Made by a program: the position numbers and the translations under genes. The notes beneath the pieces are model-generated. The model was given only the letters and a program-made list of their open reading frames with translations, ran no database searches and was not told where the DNA came from. Shown piece after piece: positions 17,461 through 26,135 of a DNA stretch of 64,000 bases. Source of the stretch: CAKZNE01 sp040222435 (GTDB lineage: Bacteria; Bacteroidota; Bacteroidia; Flavobacteriales; Schleiferiaceae); NCBI GenBank assembly GCA_965212245.1, contig OZ243107.1, forward strand, positions 1,116,001-1,180,000. The letters are read 5' to 3'. Within the stretch, counting starts at the first letter, position 1; the number at the start of each line of letters is the position of its first letter.

Positions 17461-18975
17461 CTACTTATTGATGGCAATCTTTTCAAGTGTAATTTCCTCA
17501 ATTACAATTTCATCATCAGTAGGGTTCCCTTTCTTACGAATGTCCACATCGAGCTTTCCGTTAAATTTTGAAAGATCAAGTTCATCGGTTATATCAAAAG
17601 TAAAAGAGCTTGAAATACGGTCACCTGCCATGTGTTTATGACCGTGATCATTGTGGGCCGTTGCATGGTGTTCAGCACCAAAGAAGGTCATTATACCGGC
17701 CAGATTCTCCTTACTGACCAATTTATCATCAGCACCTTGCTCGCGTATATATACTTCATAAAAGTGATCAGGCTGTTTCAGAAAAGATACTTTAACCGTT
17801 AAAAGCATTACATGCTCACTCTTATCTGATTTCAGTAGTGGCTTTTCTTTGTCTGAAGAAAGGTCAATATCAAACTGGCTGGCACTTTCTTTTATCTTTT
17901 TTTTGGGTTTGGAGGATGCAACAACCTCTGGTTGCTGTTCTTCCTGAAGCTCCAGGTTATTACTTGTTAGGAGTTTATTTCCTTCAAAAGCCTGATAGGT
18001 GTAATCCATTTTGTTAAAAGCCATGTCATAAGCTTCGGCAACCGTAAGTTCTACCTTTGATCCATCAGCATCGAAAAAGGTATAACCCCAGGGTGCATCT
18101 TCCAAAGCTTTAAGGCTGGGACGGGCTCCATTTGGTGAGTTCTCCCACTTTTGCCATAAATAATCAATGTTGGAATGATGCAGCCAGAAGATTGGATCAA
18201 AAGCTGCAGAAGAAACTTGAGCCATTAAGCCATCACCGTCTTCCTGATAGATCTCATTCCAAACGGTTATTTGAGCGTATGCACCGCCAATATAATCATG
18301 CATGGCACCATGAGGTGCATCGTTAATAGAAGAGTTGAACACACTGAATACGCGATTTTCAAAAAGATCCGTAACATCCAGGTTCTGATCCATAAAAGCA
18401 CCGATTGGGTACCCTTCATTTAAACTATCCAATCTTGCTAAAGCAAAGAGGCTGCTGCCTTCTTTCTGAAAAGCATCCGGCATAACACGATAATTGGTGT
18501 TGGTATAATCCCAGTAGGGAAGGGCAAAATCGGTTTTTCCGGAGTACTGGCGAATGATCCTTTCCAGGTAATAGATATACAAACGGTGCCAGATGAGGAA
18601 ATGCAACTTTGATCCGGGTGCATGTGTACAGTTCATCCACGCGGGCATTACCTGCGAAGAATCCTGGTATTCCGGACAAAGCGGATTGCCATTGGGGATA
18701 GAATTAGGAATCCAGTGTATAGCTCCCTGATAATACCAGCTTACGGGATTGGAACACGGCAAGTCGCGCAATTTATCAAAAGCGGTGGCCATAGCCTGAA
18801 GGTCAGCAGCAGCAGCGGGATCTGAAGCATTTTTACGGACATACTGCGTAGGAGTTGCTTCTACCGTTTCTTCAGGCTGAGCCTCAGATTCAGGAGTTTG
18901 GGGATTTTTACAGGAATTTAAAAGCAGGCTAAAGCAAAGCAAGCCGGCCAAAGAAATTTTAAGGTTTGATTTCAT
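17461..18975 (-). CDS. Tyrosinase/polyphenol-oxidase-like lipoprotein
   Basis: A 504-residue protein with a lipobox LLNSC (Cys22). The di-copper core is complete: copper A ligands from AIHWIP (His87), CTHAPG (His118) and LIWHRLYIYYLERI (His130); copper B from PHGAMHDYIGG (His222, His226) and DPIFWLHHSNIDYLWQKW (His266/267). Downstream, APWGYTFFDADGS resembles the DWL domain, and the last ~60 residues resemble the KFDV domain, of plant-type polyphenol oxidases. Tyrosinases oxidise phenols to quinones. Lipid anchoring suggests work at the cell envelope. A Lys/Ser-rich linker (~350-380) separates the catalytic core from the C-terminal domain. Confidence 0.85.
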   Translation of the reverse strand: MKSNLKISLAGLLCFSLLLNSCKNPQTPESEAQPEETVEATPTQYVRKNASDPAAAADLQAMATAFDKLRDLPCSNPVSWYYQGAIHWIPNSIPNGNPLCPEYQDSSQVMPAWMNCTHAPGSKLHFLIWHRLYIYYLERIIRQYSGKTDFALPYWDYTNTNYRVMPDAFQKEGSSLFALARLDSLNEGYPIGAFMDQNLDVTDLFENRVFSVFNSSINDAPHGAMHDYIGGAYAQITVWNEIYQEDGDGLMAQVSSAAFDPIFWLHHSNIDYLWQKWENSPNGARPSLKALEDAPWGYTFFDADGSKVELTVAEAYDMAFNKMDYTYQAFEGNKLLTSNNLELQEEQQPEVVASSKPKKKIKESASQFDIDLSSDKEKPLLKSDKSEHVMLLTVKVSFLKQPDHFYEVYIREQGADDKLVSKENLAGIMTFFGAEHHATAHNDHGHKHMAGDRISSSFTFDITDELDLSKFNGKLDVDIRKKGNPTDDEIVIEEITLEKIAINK

Positions 18976-19085
18976 GGTTTAATTGATTTTTTGATGCACT
19001 AAAATTAATCAAATAACCAATTACCACTATTTTGAACCCTATTTATCAAAATATAAGATGCATACTTTAGGACGAAAAGTGGGTT

Positions 19086-20690
19086 TTAATAGTAGTTGAC
19101 CTGCTTATCCTTTGGATACTTGAGCTCATAGGACACGTTTTTTTCGATACGCTGTGCCGGGGCTAAATTCAGACGCCATTTAACGATGCCACTTTTTTCT
19201 TCCAACTTACCTCCGCTAATTTCTTTTATATCCACCTTTATAGCCTCGTTCTGAGATACAGGCACCTGATCTCTCAGGATGAGGTAAATAGCAGTCTTTT
19301 TATTGTTCCGGATCTCTATTTTCCAGGTGTATTCATCAATGCGGTTACCACCAAAAAAGGATTTCTGTTGCTTGCTGTAAACCCGGGTACGGCTTACCAC
19401 TACGTTTTGATCACGTCCCAGAGAAAGTTGCAAAGTATCTTCGGGGTTTTCAGTATTGAGAAAAGCTTTACCCACATAGGTGTTATTATTGAAGAGTGCT
19501 ATTTCCCCATTTAACAGGTCAAACTGGCTCCAGTCGTAGATCTTGGCAATGAGAAAAGCATCTTTATCCAGCCGGGGCTTGGCGTGATATTCATATTTAG
19601 CCGGTAAACTTACCTCACGCAGAACTACCGTAGCTGGCGAAGTACTGGAAGGAATGTTTTGTTTCCGTTCAACTGAATATTCTTGTTGTGTAAGGTTTTG
19701 AGCCACTGTAAACTCCTGGTAGGTGGCTGCATCGGCTTGCACAGATTCTTCTTCCGCCTGATAGGCTACATTGGCATCCTGAAATATTACTTTACCCGCA
19801 CTCCTCGCACCGCGAATGTTACCTGGTGAATTGTAAAAATTAACGTACCACGGGTTCATATAAGGAACCTGTGCACCAGCAGAAGGATTACCAGTAGCCA
19901 GAATAAGGTCAACGTTATTCCAGTCTTCACCACTTTGCTGATTAATTACAGCCTTATGGGTAAGTTCAACGGGTTTGCTGAGATCATTTACCCGGGCGTC
20001 ATACGTACTATACCAGGATACGGAGCGTACCAGATACATTAATTCAAATTCAAAAACCGCTTCCCGGGGCACATCCACACTCACACTTACCTCACCGGTA
20101 CGTTTGCTAAAAGCCTGCCTTTCCTGCTGAAGCTGTTTCTGGATGCGGTTACGTTCTTCCGTAATTTTTTGTTTCGAATCCTGAAGATCTAAAAGGAGGA
20201 GGTTAATTTCTTTAATTCGTTTACTGAAATAAGTGGCTACCTGAGAGAGTTGCTGGGCATTGAGAACGGCTTGATCCCCTCCTATTTTGCGGTTTGCCTT
20301 TATCATTTCCTTCTCTTCCCGCAGAGCTTCTTCTTCTGCACCAATACGTTGTAGTTTTCCATTTAAATTAGTTACCTGATCTTGCAGAGATTGAAGATTT
20401 TCAGGTAAATTTTCTTCGTTGAGAAAGTTGTTGCTATGACTAATGGATAATATGGTAATACTCTTATTAGAGCGCAATTGCAGCGAGGAAGGATCAAGGT
20501 TTTGAGCGAGATAAGGAAATATCAACTCGTGGGTTCCGGCTTTGAGGGATATACTCCCGGTACGGCTAATCTGAGCGCCTTGTTGAAAAACGGTAACCTT
20601 ATTGATTTTGGAATCTATTTCAGTTTTGTCCGCGGCATGTAGGTAAAAGGTGCCCAGCAGCAGAGCCAGAGTTAATAAAGAGAATTTCAT
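19086..20690 (-). CDS. MuiA-like DUF4140/DUF4139 protein
   Basis: A 534-residue exported protein (signal MKFSLLTLALLLGTFYLHAA). The N-terminal DUF4140 is recognisable from KVTVFQQGAQISRTG and LIFPYLAQNLDPSSLQL, followed by a coiled coil (~100-200, NLNGKLQRIGAEEEALREE). The C-terminal DUF4139 has SWYSTYDARV, GEDWNNVDLILATGNP and ERIEKNVSYELKYP-like endings. The family is annotated as mucoidy inhibitor A; its biochemistry is not established. It follows the FTR1 fusion gene by 99 bp on the same strand and may share its transcript. Confidence 0.85.
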   Translation of the reverse strand: MKFSLLTLALLLGTFYLHAADKTEIDSKINKVTVFQQGAQISRTGSISLKAGTHELIFPYLAQNLDPSSLQLRSNKSITILSISHSNNFLNEENLPENLQSLQDQVTNLNGKLQRIGAEEEALREEKEMIKANRKIGGDQAVLNAQQLSQVATYFSKRIKEINLLLLDLQDSKQKITEERNRIQKQLQQERQAFSKRTGEVSVSVDVPREAVFEFELMYLVRSVSWYSTYDARVNDLSKPVELTHKAVINQQSGEDWNNVDLILATGNPSAGAQVPYMNPWYVNFYNSPGNIRGARSAGKVIFQDANVAYQAEEESVQADAATYQEFTVAQNLTQQEYSVERKQNIPSSTSPATVVLREVSLPAKYEYHAKPRLDKDAFLIAKIYDWSQFDLLNGEIALFNNNTYVGKAFLNTENPEDTLQLSLGRDQNVVVSRTRVYSKQQKSFFGGNRIDEYTWKIEIRNNKKTAIYLILRDQVPVSQNEAIKVDIKEISGGKLEEKSGIVKWRLNLAPAQRIEKNVSYELKYPKDKQVNYY

Positions 20691-20789
20691 CGGTAAGATA
20701 TTTTGGTTCTGTTGTAATCAATCTTCGGGCCACAGCGATACGCTAATACACCTCTTGAACAGATGAAAAAGGTAAGGAATCAGTTGCTT

Positions 20790-22724
20790 CTAGCTGGTTT
20801 GATGCTCCACCTGTGCAGGAGTTTTTTTACGGCTTTTATTGCCGATATTCCAAAGGAAAATAATCAGTGTAAGTATGGTAACCTGGCTGAGAAAAGTTTC
20901 CCAGGTGGGATATAAACCGATCCAATCTAACCTAAGGTTAAACGGCATAGTGCTTATACTTATAGTACCGGCTTCCTGTATAGCGTGTATGCCTTTACCT
21001 ACCAGCACAACCGCTAAGAAGGAAATAACTATGGAAGAATAGCGGAAAAGCTTTGTGATGGGAAGCTTACGGGAGTACTTAAGCAATAGAACTGAAATAA
21101 CGCCAAGAGCGGCAAAAGCAAATAAAATGCCTCCACCAAAAGCCATTTGATGAGACTCTCCTATTTCAAGACTCAGAGCCGATAAAAAGAGGACAGATTC
21201 AAAAGCTTCACGGAAAACCACTAAAAATGAAAGCAGGGCAAGACCCAGCATATTCTCCTTTTTGGCGAGTCCCTGAATTTTATTCTTCACGTAAGCCTGC
21301 CATTTTCCGGCCTCAGATTTACTGTGCATCCAAAAGCCTACGTAAAGCAATACGCCCACAGCAAATAAGGCAATGGCACCTTCCATGATCTCGCGTTGAG
21401 CACCAGTAAAAGTGAAGAAATGATCAGCAGCCAACCAAAGTAAGAAGCCAGCTAAAATAGCCGCAATCCAGCCACTGTGTACCCAGGTAGCTGCGTTTTT
21501 AAGTTTAAGGGCTCTTATAATACCAAGAATGGTAATAATAACCAGAAAGGCCTCCAGACCCTCTCTTAAAATGATAGAACTGGAAAGCAAAAAGGCAAGC
21601 CATCCGGAAAAAGAACGTTCTGATAATATGACCTGCGCCTGATCTAATAAAGCAATGTTAGCGGTGGCCAGTGACTGAATAGTTTCAGCATCTTTATCCC
21701 GTTCAATAGAACTTCGCATTTCAGCCAGCTGGCCTTCCAGGCGAGCCACAAAACTGGCATCATTAGCACGTAACTGAACCTCCACAGGCTCTACACCTTC
21801 CAAATAAGCTGTAAGCGCCAGGGTTCTGGCTTCTTCTCTGCGTCCTTCACTGTAAGCAGTAGCTGACGCCTGGATCAATCGCTTGGCTTTATCCAGATAA
21901 TCGCCTTCACTTTCTTCGGATAATTCATGCGGGTATAAACGCAAGGAAGCTATAGTGGAGGGGTAAGAAGGGTCTAGTTGTAGTTTTTGCTGTAACTCAC
22001 GGTTATCCAAAGAAGCCAGCATTTCGAGGTTGATACTTCCTACCATACGGTCCTTCACTAAGGCGGGATCTACTTCCTGACCCTGATAAGGAAGACTAAG
22101 TACATAAAACGCCAGATCCCAAACTTCATCATCATTAAGTTCATTGAAAGCACGCATACCGGTATTATCTACACCTAAGCGGATGGTATTGTACGCTTGA
22201 AAAGGTGAAAGACCATTGGCTTTATCTTCATTGTGAAAATTAGTGGGAGAAGGCTCTAGGCCGGAAGCCAGGGGACCATTACCCATGCCATTGGGGCCAT
22301 GACAGGATTTACAGTGTAAGGTGAATAATTTTTTACCACTTTGTAGCGAAGGCCATCGTTTTGGAGCAATTTCCAGTTTATAGTGTCCGATTACTTCTTG
22401 TTTAATGGCATTGGATACGCTGCTTACTTTATCAATAGAAGCTTTTTCCTGAACCAGCTTTTGAAGGAGAATAAGATCAGACTGAATGGAGGGAGGTGTT
22501 TTTTCGCCCAGCTCAATAATAGTTTGGGCAAACTCATTCATTTCCTGGTATTCAGCGGGACTGATGACTTTACCGTTTTGCACAGCCATGGAATAATCCA
22601 CGGCAATGTAGTCCAGAAGATGCACCATCATGCGGGCATGCTCTGACTTAGCAGTTGCTGATAAGGTGAAAACTGTAGAAAACAGAAGGGCTATCCAAAC
22701 GCAATTCGACCTGTAAATACTCAA
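20790..22724 (-). CDS. Cytochrome c / FTR1 iron permease fusion
   Basis: A 644-residue membrane protein. A signal-like N-terminus is followed by a helical region, then a cytochrome c domain with the haem motif CKSCH (Cys138, Cys141, His142) and a distal Met candidate in NTGMRAF. After a second helical stretch, the C-terminal half is an FTR1-type permease with about seven membrane segments and the two iron motifs REGLE (SIILREGLEAFLVIITIL) and REAFE (VVFREAFESVLFL). The fused haem domain suggests that an extracytoplasmic redox step, perhaps Fe(II) oxidation, feeds iron to the channel; that is inferred from domain order. A good promoter lies 34 bp upstream of the start. Confidence 0.9.
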   Translation of the reverse strand: MSIYRSNCVWIALLFSTVFTLSATAKSEHARMMVHLLDYIAVDYSMAVQNGKVISPAEYQEMNEFAQTIIELGEKTPPSIQSDLILLQKLVQEKASIDKVSSVSNAIKQEVIGHYKLEIAPKRWPSLQSGKKLFTLHCKSCHGPNGMGNGPLASGLEPSPTNFHNEDKANGLSPFQAYNTIRLGVDNTGMRAFNELNDDEVWDLAFYVLSLPYQGQEVDPALVKDRMVGSINLEMLASLDNRELQQKLQLDPSYPSTIASLRLYPHELSEESEGDYLDKAKRLIQASATAYSEGRREEARTLALTAYLEGVEPVEVQLRANDASFVARLEGQLAEMRSSIERDKDAETIQSLATANIALLDQAQVILSERSFSGWLAFLLSSSIILREGLEAFLVIITILGIIRALKLKNAATWVHSGWIAAILAGFLLWLAADHFFTFTGAQREIMEGAIALFAVGVLLYVGFWMHSKSEAGKWQAYVKNKIQGLAKKENMLGLALLSFLVVFREAFESVLFLSALSLEIGESHQMAFGGGILFAFAALGVISVLLLKYSRKLPITKLFRYSSIVISFLAVVLVGKGIHAIQEAGTISISTMPFNLRLDWIGLYPTWETFLSQVTILTLIIFLWNIGNKSRKKTPAQVEHQTS

Positions 22725-22757
22725 ACGATTTTATTTAGACCAATTAAAAATAGAGGG

Positions 22758-22785
22758 CAAATATAAGGCATAAACCGTTTCTCAA
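22758..22785 (-). promoter_or_regulatory. Bacteroidota-type promoter for the cytochrome c-FTR1 gene
   Basis: On the minus strand: TTG, 17-nt spacer, TATATTTG, an exact match to the Bacteroidota TTG...TAnnTTTG consensus. Transcription should start roughly 25 nt before the ATG at 22724. I see no Fur box I would defend. Confidence 0.65.
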
Positions 22786-22855
22786 AGAATAGGAGGCGTC
22801 TATTTTAAAGGTTTAAATCACTTTTTATTTAGTTTTACCGCACTTATACCCAGCT

Positions 22856-24139
22856 ATGAAACCTAATTTAAAAACAGTGATTGCCTTACCACTGTGCCTG
22901 ATTATCAATTCATTCGTTTTTGCCCAATCGGAAACGGACTACATCTTAAGCTTAACGGGTGACACCACGTATACACAGTTTAAGGAATGGCCACGTGTAT
23001 ACCCTCCGGAAGTTTTGGAAACGGTTTCAGGTAAATCATACAGGCCCGGAGATATTAGTGGTTTTGTAAGGAACGGAGTGCTATATTATTCGAAAAAGGC
23101 TGTAATTGAAACTACGGAACAAACGTATCAGTTACGTATGGATAATAAGAAGCTATTTAATATAGAACCCTCCTTTGATACAATTTGCGTTTTTATGACT
23201 GTAATAGTAAAGGGACCGGCTAACCTTATGGAATGGCGATACCCTTCTCTTAAAACCATATATTTTTTCGGAGACTCAGACACTACGCTGGAATTACGCA
23301 TGACCAAACGATACCGACTGGAGAATCAACAGGAAGTTACAGCATCCATTCGTTACAACCGGTTGTATCTGAATCAACTAAGCTATATAATGCGTGATTG
23401 CGACAAGGTTCTCGTACGAGAAAATCTGAATTATGATAAACGTGCTTTAAAAAAGCTTTTTGAACGATATAATAGTTGTAAAAGTCCGGGCTATAAAAAT
23501 ACAGCCGGACGCAGGGAGAAGGGGTGGTTTGCAGGATTGAGAGCCGGGCTTACCATCTCAAGTATTGATTATGTTCACAAAGACCTGATTTTCGCTCAAC
23601 CGGACTATCAGCCATCCTTTACCCCACAGTATGAGATTTATGCCCGGTTTCCTGGTTTTTTAAAAGGGTTTTCTTCGGAGTTTAATATAGCTTACATCTC
23701 TATAGAAACAAATGGCACTTTCACGGATGATCCATTTTGGTACGAGGATACTTATCACGCTGAAATAGCTTTTAAAAGCGTACAAGGAGGATTAAATATT
23801 TATTACCATTATGAGCTAAGTTCGGATTTTATACCTTTTGGCATGCTTGGTGGGAGTGTGGGGTTTTTAAATAGTGGTACTAACCTTATAAACCGAACCC
23901 GCTATAATTCTTCTACAAATGAAACCACTTATATAGAAGGTTTCAAAAAAGATGAATACACGATTACGGATATGATTTTCAACCTGTCTATGGGTGCGGG
24001 TGTTCAATGGAAAAGATGGGCGCTGGGTTATAGGTTCGTGTTTCCGGGTGATTATATACGCCATAGTGAAATGAAGGAGAGTATAAAGCAGCATATTATC
24101 ACTCTGAGCTACGATATTATTTCTAAAAACCCGGGTTAA
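22856..24139 (+). CDS. Exported outer-membrane beta-barrel protein of unknown function
   Basis: A 427-residue protein with a Sec signal (MKPNLKTVIALPLCLIINSF, then VFAQ). The N-terminal ~110 residues follow a pattern seen in many Bacteroidota exported proteins: DYILSLTGDTTY..., SYRPGDISGFVRNGVLYYSK. The C-terminal ~200 residues (from GWFAGLRAGLTISSIDY) are alternating aromatic/polar strands ending in IITLSYDIISKN, consistent with a small outer-membrane barrel of about eight strands. I do not know its function. It is divergent from the FTR1 gene (131 bp) and overlaps the converging glycosylase gene by 4 bp. Confidence 0.65.
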   Translation: MKPNLKTVIALPLCLIINSFVFAQSETDYILSLTGDTTYTQFKEWPRVYPPEVLETVSGKSYRPGDISGFVRNGVLYYSKKAVIETTEQTYQLRMDNKKLFNIEPSFDTICVFMTVIVKGPANLMEWRYPSLKTIYFFGDSDTTLELRMTKRYRLENQQEVTASIRYNRLYLNQLSYIMRDCDKVLVRENLNYDKRALKKLFERYNSCKSPGYKNTAGRREKGWFAGLRAGLTISSIDYVHKDLIFAQPDYQPSFTPQYEIYARFPGFLKGFSSEFNIAYISIETNGTFTDDPFWYEDTYHAEIAFKSVQGGLNIYYHYELSSDFIPFGMLGGSVGFLNSGTNLINRTRYNSSTNETTYIEGFKKDEYTITDMIFNLSMGAGVQWKRWALGYRFVFPGDYIRHSEMKESIKQHIITLSYDIISKNPG

Positions 24140-24735
24140 AGCCTGCTTACAAAAGGGCTGTCGGTTTTGTAATAACGCCAGGGTAGCAAAGCGTCTTCTC
24201 CGGCATAGTCAATTCCTATACGGGTAGTAGCGGTAATATTTTCAGGAAGCACTTGCTGCTCTGTTTTTTCAAGCCATACCAGGTCTCCTGTAAGAGGTTC
24301 ACCATAATGGTTACGTGAAATACCTAATGCTTTACTCATGCTGCCGGGCCCGGCTGTTAGGCGGGGTTGTACCTCTTGCATATTTCGCCTTTGGAGCATG
24401 GTATCAATTCCATTTGTAGGCTCTATGGCTCTGATGAGCACGGCATCTGCGGAATCTTGTTGATTTGTAATGATGTTGAAAAGGTTATGAATGCCATAGC
24501 ACAAATAAACATAAGCCACACCACCACTTTGGTACATGACCTCCGTACGTTTGGTTCGTTTACCTGCATGGGCATGGCAAGCTTTATCGCCCCAGCCCCG
24601 GTAGGCTTCTGTTTCAGTAATTATACCAGCCGTAAAGGAATCATCAATTCGGGTACAGAGCTTTTTACCGATGAGATCCTGAGCCAGGAACAACACGTCA
24701 TCCCGTTGGTAATATGAAAGCGGTAATTTTAGCAA
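24136..24735 (-). CDS. DNA-3-methyladenine glycosylase (AAG/MPG family)
   Basis: A 199-residue protein of normal family length. Recognisable blocks are DLIGKKLCTRID, ITETEAYRGWGDKACHAHAG (with the catalytic Glu of ETEAY), VMYQSGGVAYVYLCYGIHNL, FNIITNQQDSADAVLIRAIEP and RLTAGPGSMSKALGIS. It excises alkylated and deaminated purines to start base excision repair. It lies 2 bp after the aldo/keto reductase gene on the same strand, so the two are probably co-transcribed. Confidence 0.92.
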   Translation of the reverse strand: MLKLPLSYYQRDDVLFLAQDLIGKKLCTRIDDSFTAGIITETEAYRGWGDKACHAHAGKRTKRTEVMYQSGGVAYVYLCYGIHNLFNIITNQQDSADAVLIRAIEPTNGIDTMLQRRNMQEVQPRLTAGPGSMSKALGISRNHYGEPLTGDLVWLEKTEQQVLPENITATTRIGIDYAGEDALLPWRYYKTDSPFVSRL

Positions 24736-24737
24736 GA

Positions 24738-25556
24738 CTAATCCCAGGTAGGGGCAAACTCAGGGTCAATAAAACGTTTATTACGGGATTGAAGATCCGA
24801 GATCTGGGTCATCTCTTCTTCACTAAGGTGAAAGTTGAATACGTCAAAGTTTTGTTTGATACGATATAATTGAGAGGATTTTGGAATGGCTACCACATCA
24901 TCCTGCTGCACCAGCCAGCGCAAAGCCACCTGGGCAGGTTTTACCTGATGTTTTAAGGCAATAAGCTTTAATATTTCAATATCTACCACCTGTCCTTTAG
25001 CCAAGGGAGCGTAAGCGGTGGCAAAACAACCCATATCGCGTGTTTTTTGAAGAAGTTTATCCTGATTTAAAAAAGGATGGTATTCAAATTGGTTGCAGGC
25101 AATGTCAATACCACGTTTCTCTACTTTTTCCAATAACTCTACGGTAAAATTACTTACGCCAATGAGCTTACAATAACCCTTATCACGGGCTTTCATTAAT
25201 TGATCCAGCGATTCATCTAACGGAATATTCTTATTGGGCCAGTGGATAAGCAGAAGATCTACATAATCCTGACGGAGCTCTCTTAAACTGCGCTCCACAG
25301 AGGGAAGAAAACGATCTTCGGTAAGATTGGTACCCCACACTTTGGTGGTAATAAATAAGCGCTCACGGGGAACAGGAGTGGAGCCTATGACCTTACCTAT
25401 GACATCTTCATTTTCATACATCTGGGCGGTATCAAAATGACGGTAACCTACATCCAGCGCAAATTCCAGTATGCCTATAGCCTCACGCCCGGTAAGGTTG
25501 AAAGTACCAAAACCCAGTTTTGGTATCCAGGCTTCATTTTTCCGTACATAATCCAT
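24738..25556 (-). CDS. Aldo/keto reductase
   Basis: A 272-residue (alpha/beta)8 reductase. The catalytic tetrad is visible: Asp and Tyr in YRHFDTAQMYENED, Lys in TTKVWGTN and His in LLLIHWPNK. NADPH-binding residues are in VAIPKSSQLYRIKQNFDVF. It resembles the 2,5-diketo-gluconate reductase branch. Physiological substrate unknown. Followed directly by the glycosylase gene, and preceded by the tRNA-Cys terminator. Confidence 0.9.
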   Translation of the reverse strand: MDYVRKNEAWIPKLGFGTFNLTGREAIGILEFALDVGYRHFDTAQMYENEDVIGKVIGSTPVPRERLFITTKVWGTNLTEDRFLPSVERSLRELRQDYVDLLLIHWPNKNIPLDESLDQLMKARDKGYCKLIGVSNFTVELLEKVEKRGIDIACNQFEYHPFLNQDKLLQKTRDMGCFATAYAPLAKGQVVDIEILKLIALKHQVKPAQVALRWLVQQDDVVAIPKSSQLYRIKQNFDVFNFHLSEEEMTQISDLQSRNKRFIDPEFAPTWD

Positions 25557-25630
25557 ACTGATCTGCTTTTAGTGCTATTGAGTTCGATAAAGATAAACAG
25601 CCGGAAGCTATAAAAGTTGAGACTAAAAAG

Positions 25631-25657
25631 AAAGAGCCTGATCAAATCAGGCTCTTT
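25631..25657 (-). terminator. Terminator of the tRNA-Cys gene
   Basis: A perfect 12-bp stem, AAAGAGCCTGAT / ATCAGGCTCTTT, with a 3-nt loop; the minus-strand transcript continues CTTTTTAG. It lies 10 bp downstream of the tRNA. Confidence 0.92.
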
Positions 25658-25666
25658 GGGTTTTAG

Positions 25667-25737
25667 AGGTTCCGAGCGGATTCGAACCGCTGTAGATGGT
25701 TTTGCAGACCACTGCCTAGCCACTCGGCCACGGAACC
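25667..25737 (-). tRNA. tRNA-Cys (GCA)
   Basis: A 71-nt cloverleaf: acceptor GGTTCCG/CGGAACC with discriminator U (the Cys identity base), D-arm around GCCGAGTGGCTAGGC, anticodon loop CTGCAAA giving anticodon GCA, T-arm AGCGG-TTCGAAT-CCGCT. The CCA end is not encoded. It has its own promoter and terminator. Confidence 0.96.
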
Positions 25738-25748
25738 CTGAAGAGGCG

Positions 25749-25778
25749 CAAAGATAGCCATTATCTTTTGCCGTCCAA
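25749..25778 (-). promoter_or_regulatory. Promoter of tRNA-Cys
   Basis: On the minus strand: TTG, 19-nt spacer, TATCTTTG, matching the Bacteroidota consensus, with the -7 box ending 12 bp before the tRNA 5' end. The -33 element abuts the folB stop codon. Confidence 0.7.
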
Positions 25779-26135
25779 TTATCTTTTACGGGTCATTACT
25801 ACACTCACCTGCTCCACATCCCCATTAATAGGAGGATAGAGTTTAGAGAGCTTTACTTTTACCTTCTGTACAGGTTTCATTTCTTCCAAAACCCGCTTTA
25901 TGATACGATCAGCAACCTGCTCAATGAGCTTGGAGCGAAGGGCCATTTCTTCCTTCACCATACGGTTAATGATCACATAATCCAGTGTATCATCCAGCTT
26001 ATCACTGGTTGCAGCTGTCCCGAGGTCTCCCCATACGGTAACGTTTATACGGTAGTCCGTACCGATCTTTCCTTCTTCATCCAGGCAACCATGGTAACCA
26101 AAAAGCTTGATCCCCTCAACTTTAACCTTATCCAT
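25779..26135 (-). CDS. folB: Dihydroneopterin aldolase
   Basis: A 118-residue FolB of normal size. Signature residues are LFGYHGCLDEEGKIG (Tyr and the active-site Glu), the Leu-Ile-Glu-Gln-Val-Ala segment, and the C-terminal VKVKLSKLYPPINGDVEQVS with the catalytic Lys. It cleaves dihydroneopterin to hydroxymethyl-dihydropterin in folate synthesis. Its ATG directly follows the gltX stop codon (TAAATG), so it is translated from the gltX transcript. Confidence 0.93.
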   Translation of the reverse strand: MDKVKVEGIKLFGYHGCLDEEGKIGTDYRINVTVWGDLGTAATSDKLDDTLDYVIINRMVKEEMALRSKLIEQVADRIIKRVLEEMKPVQKVKVKLSKLYPPINGDVEQVSVVMTRKR

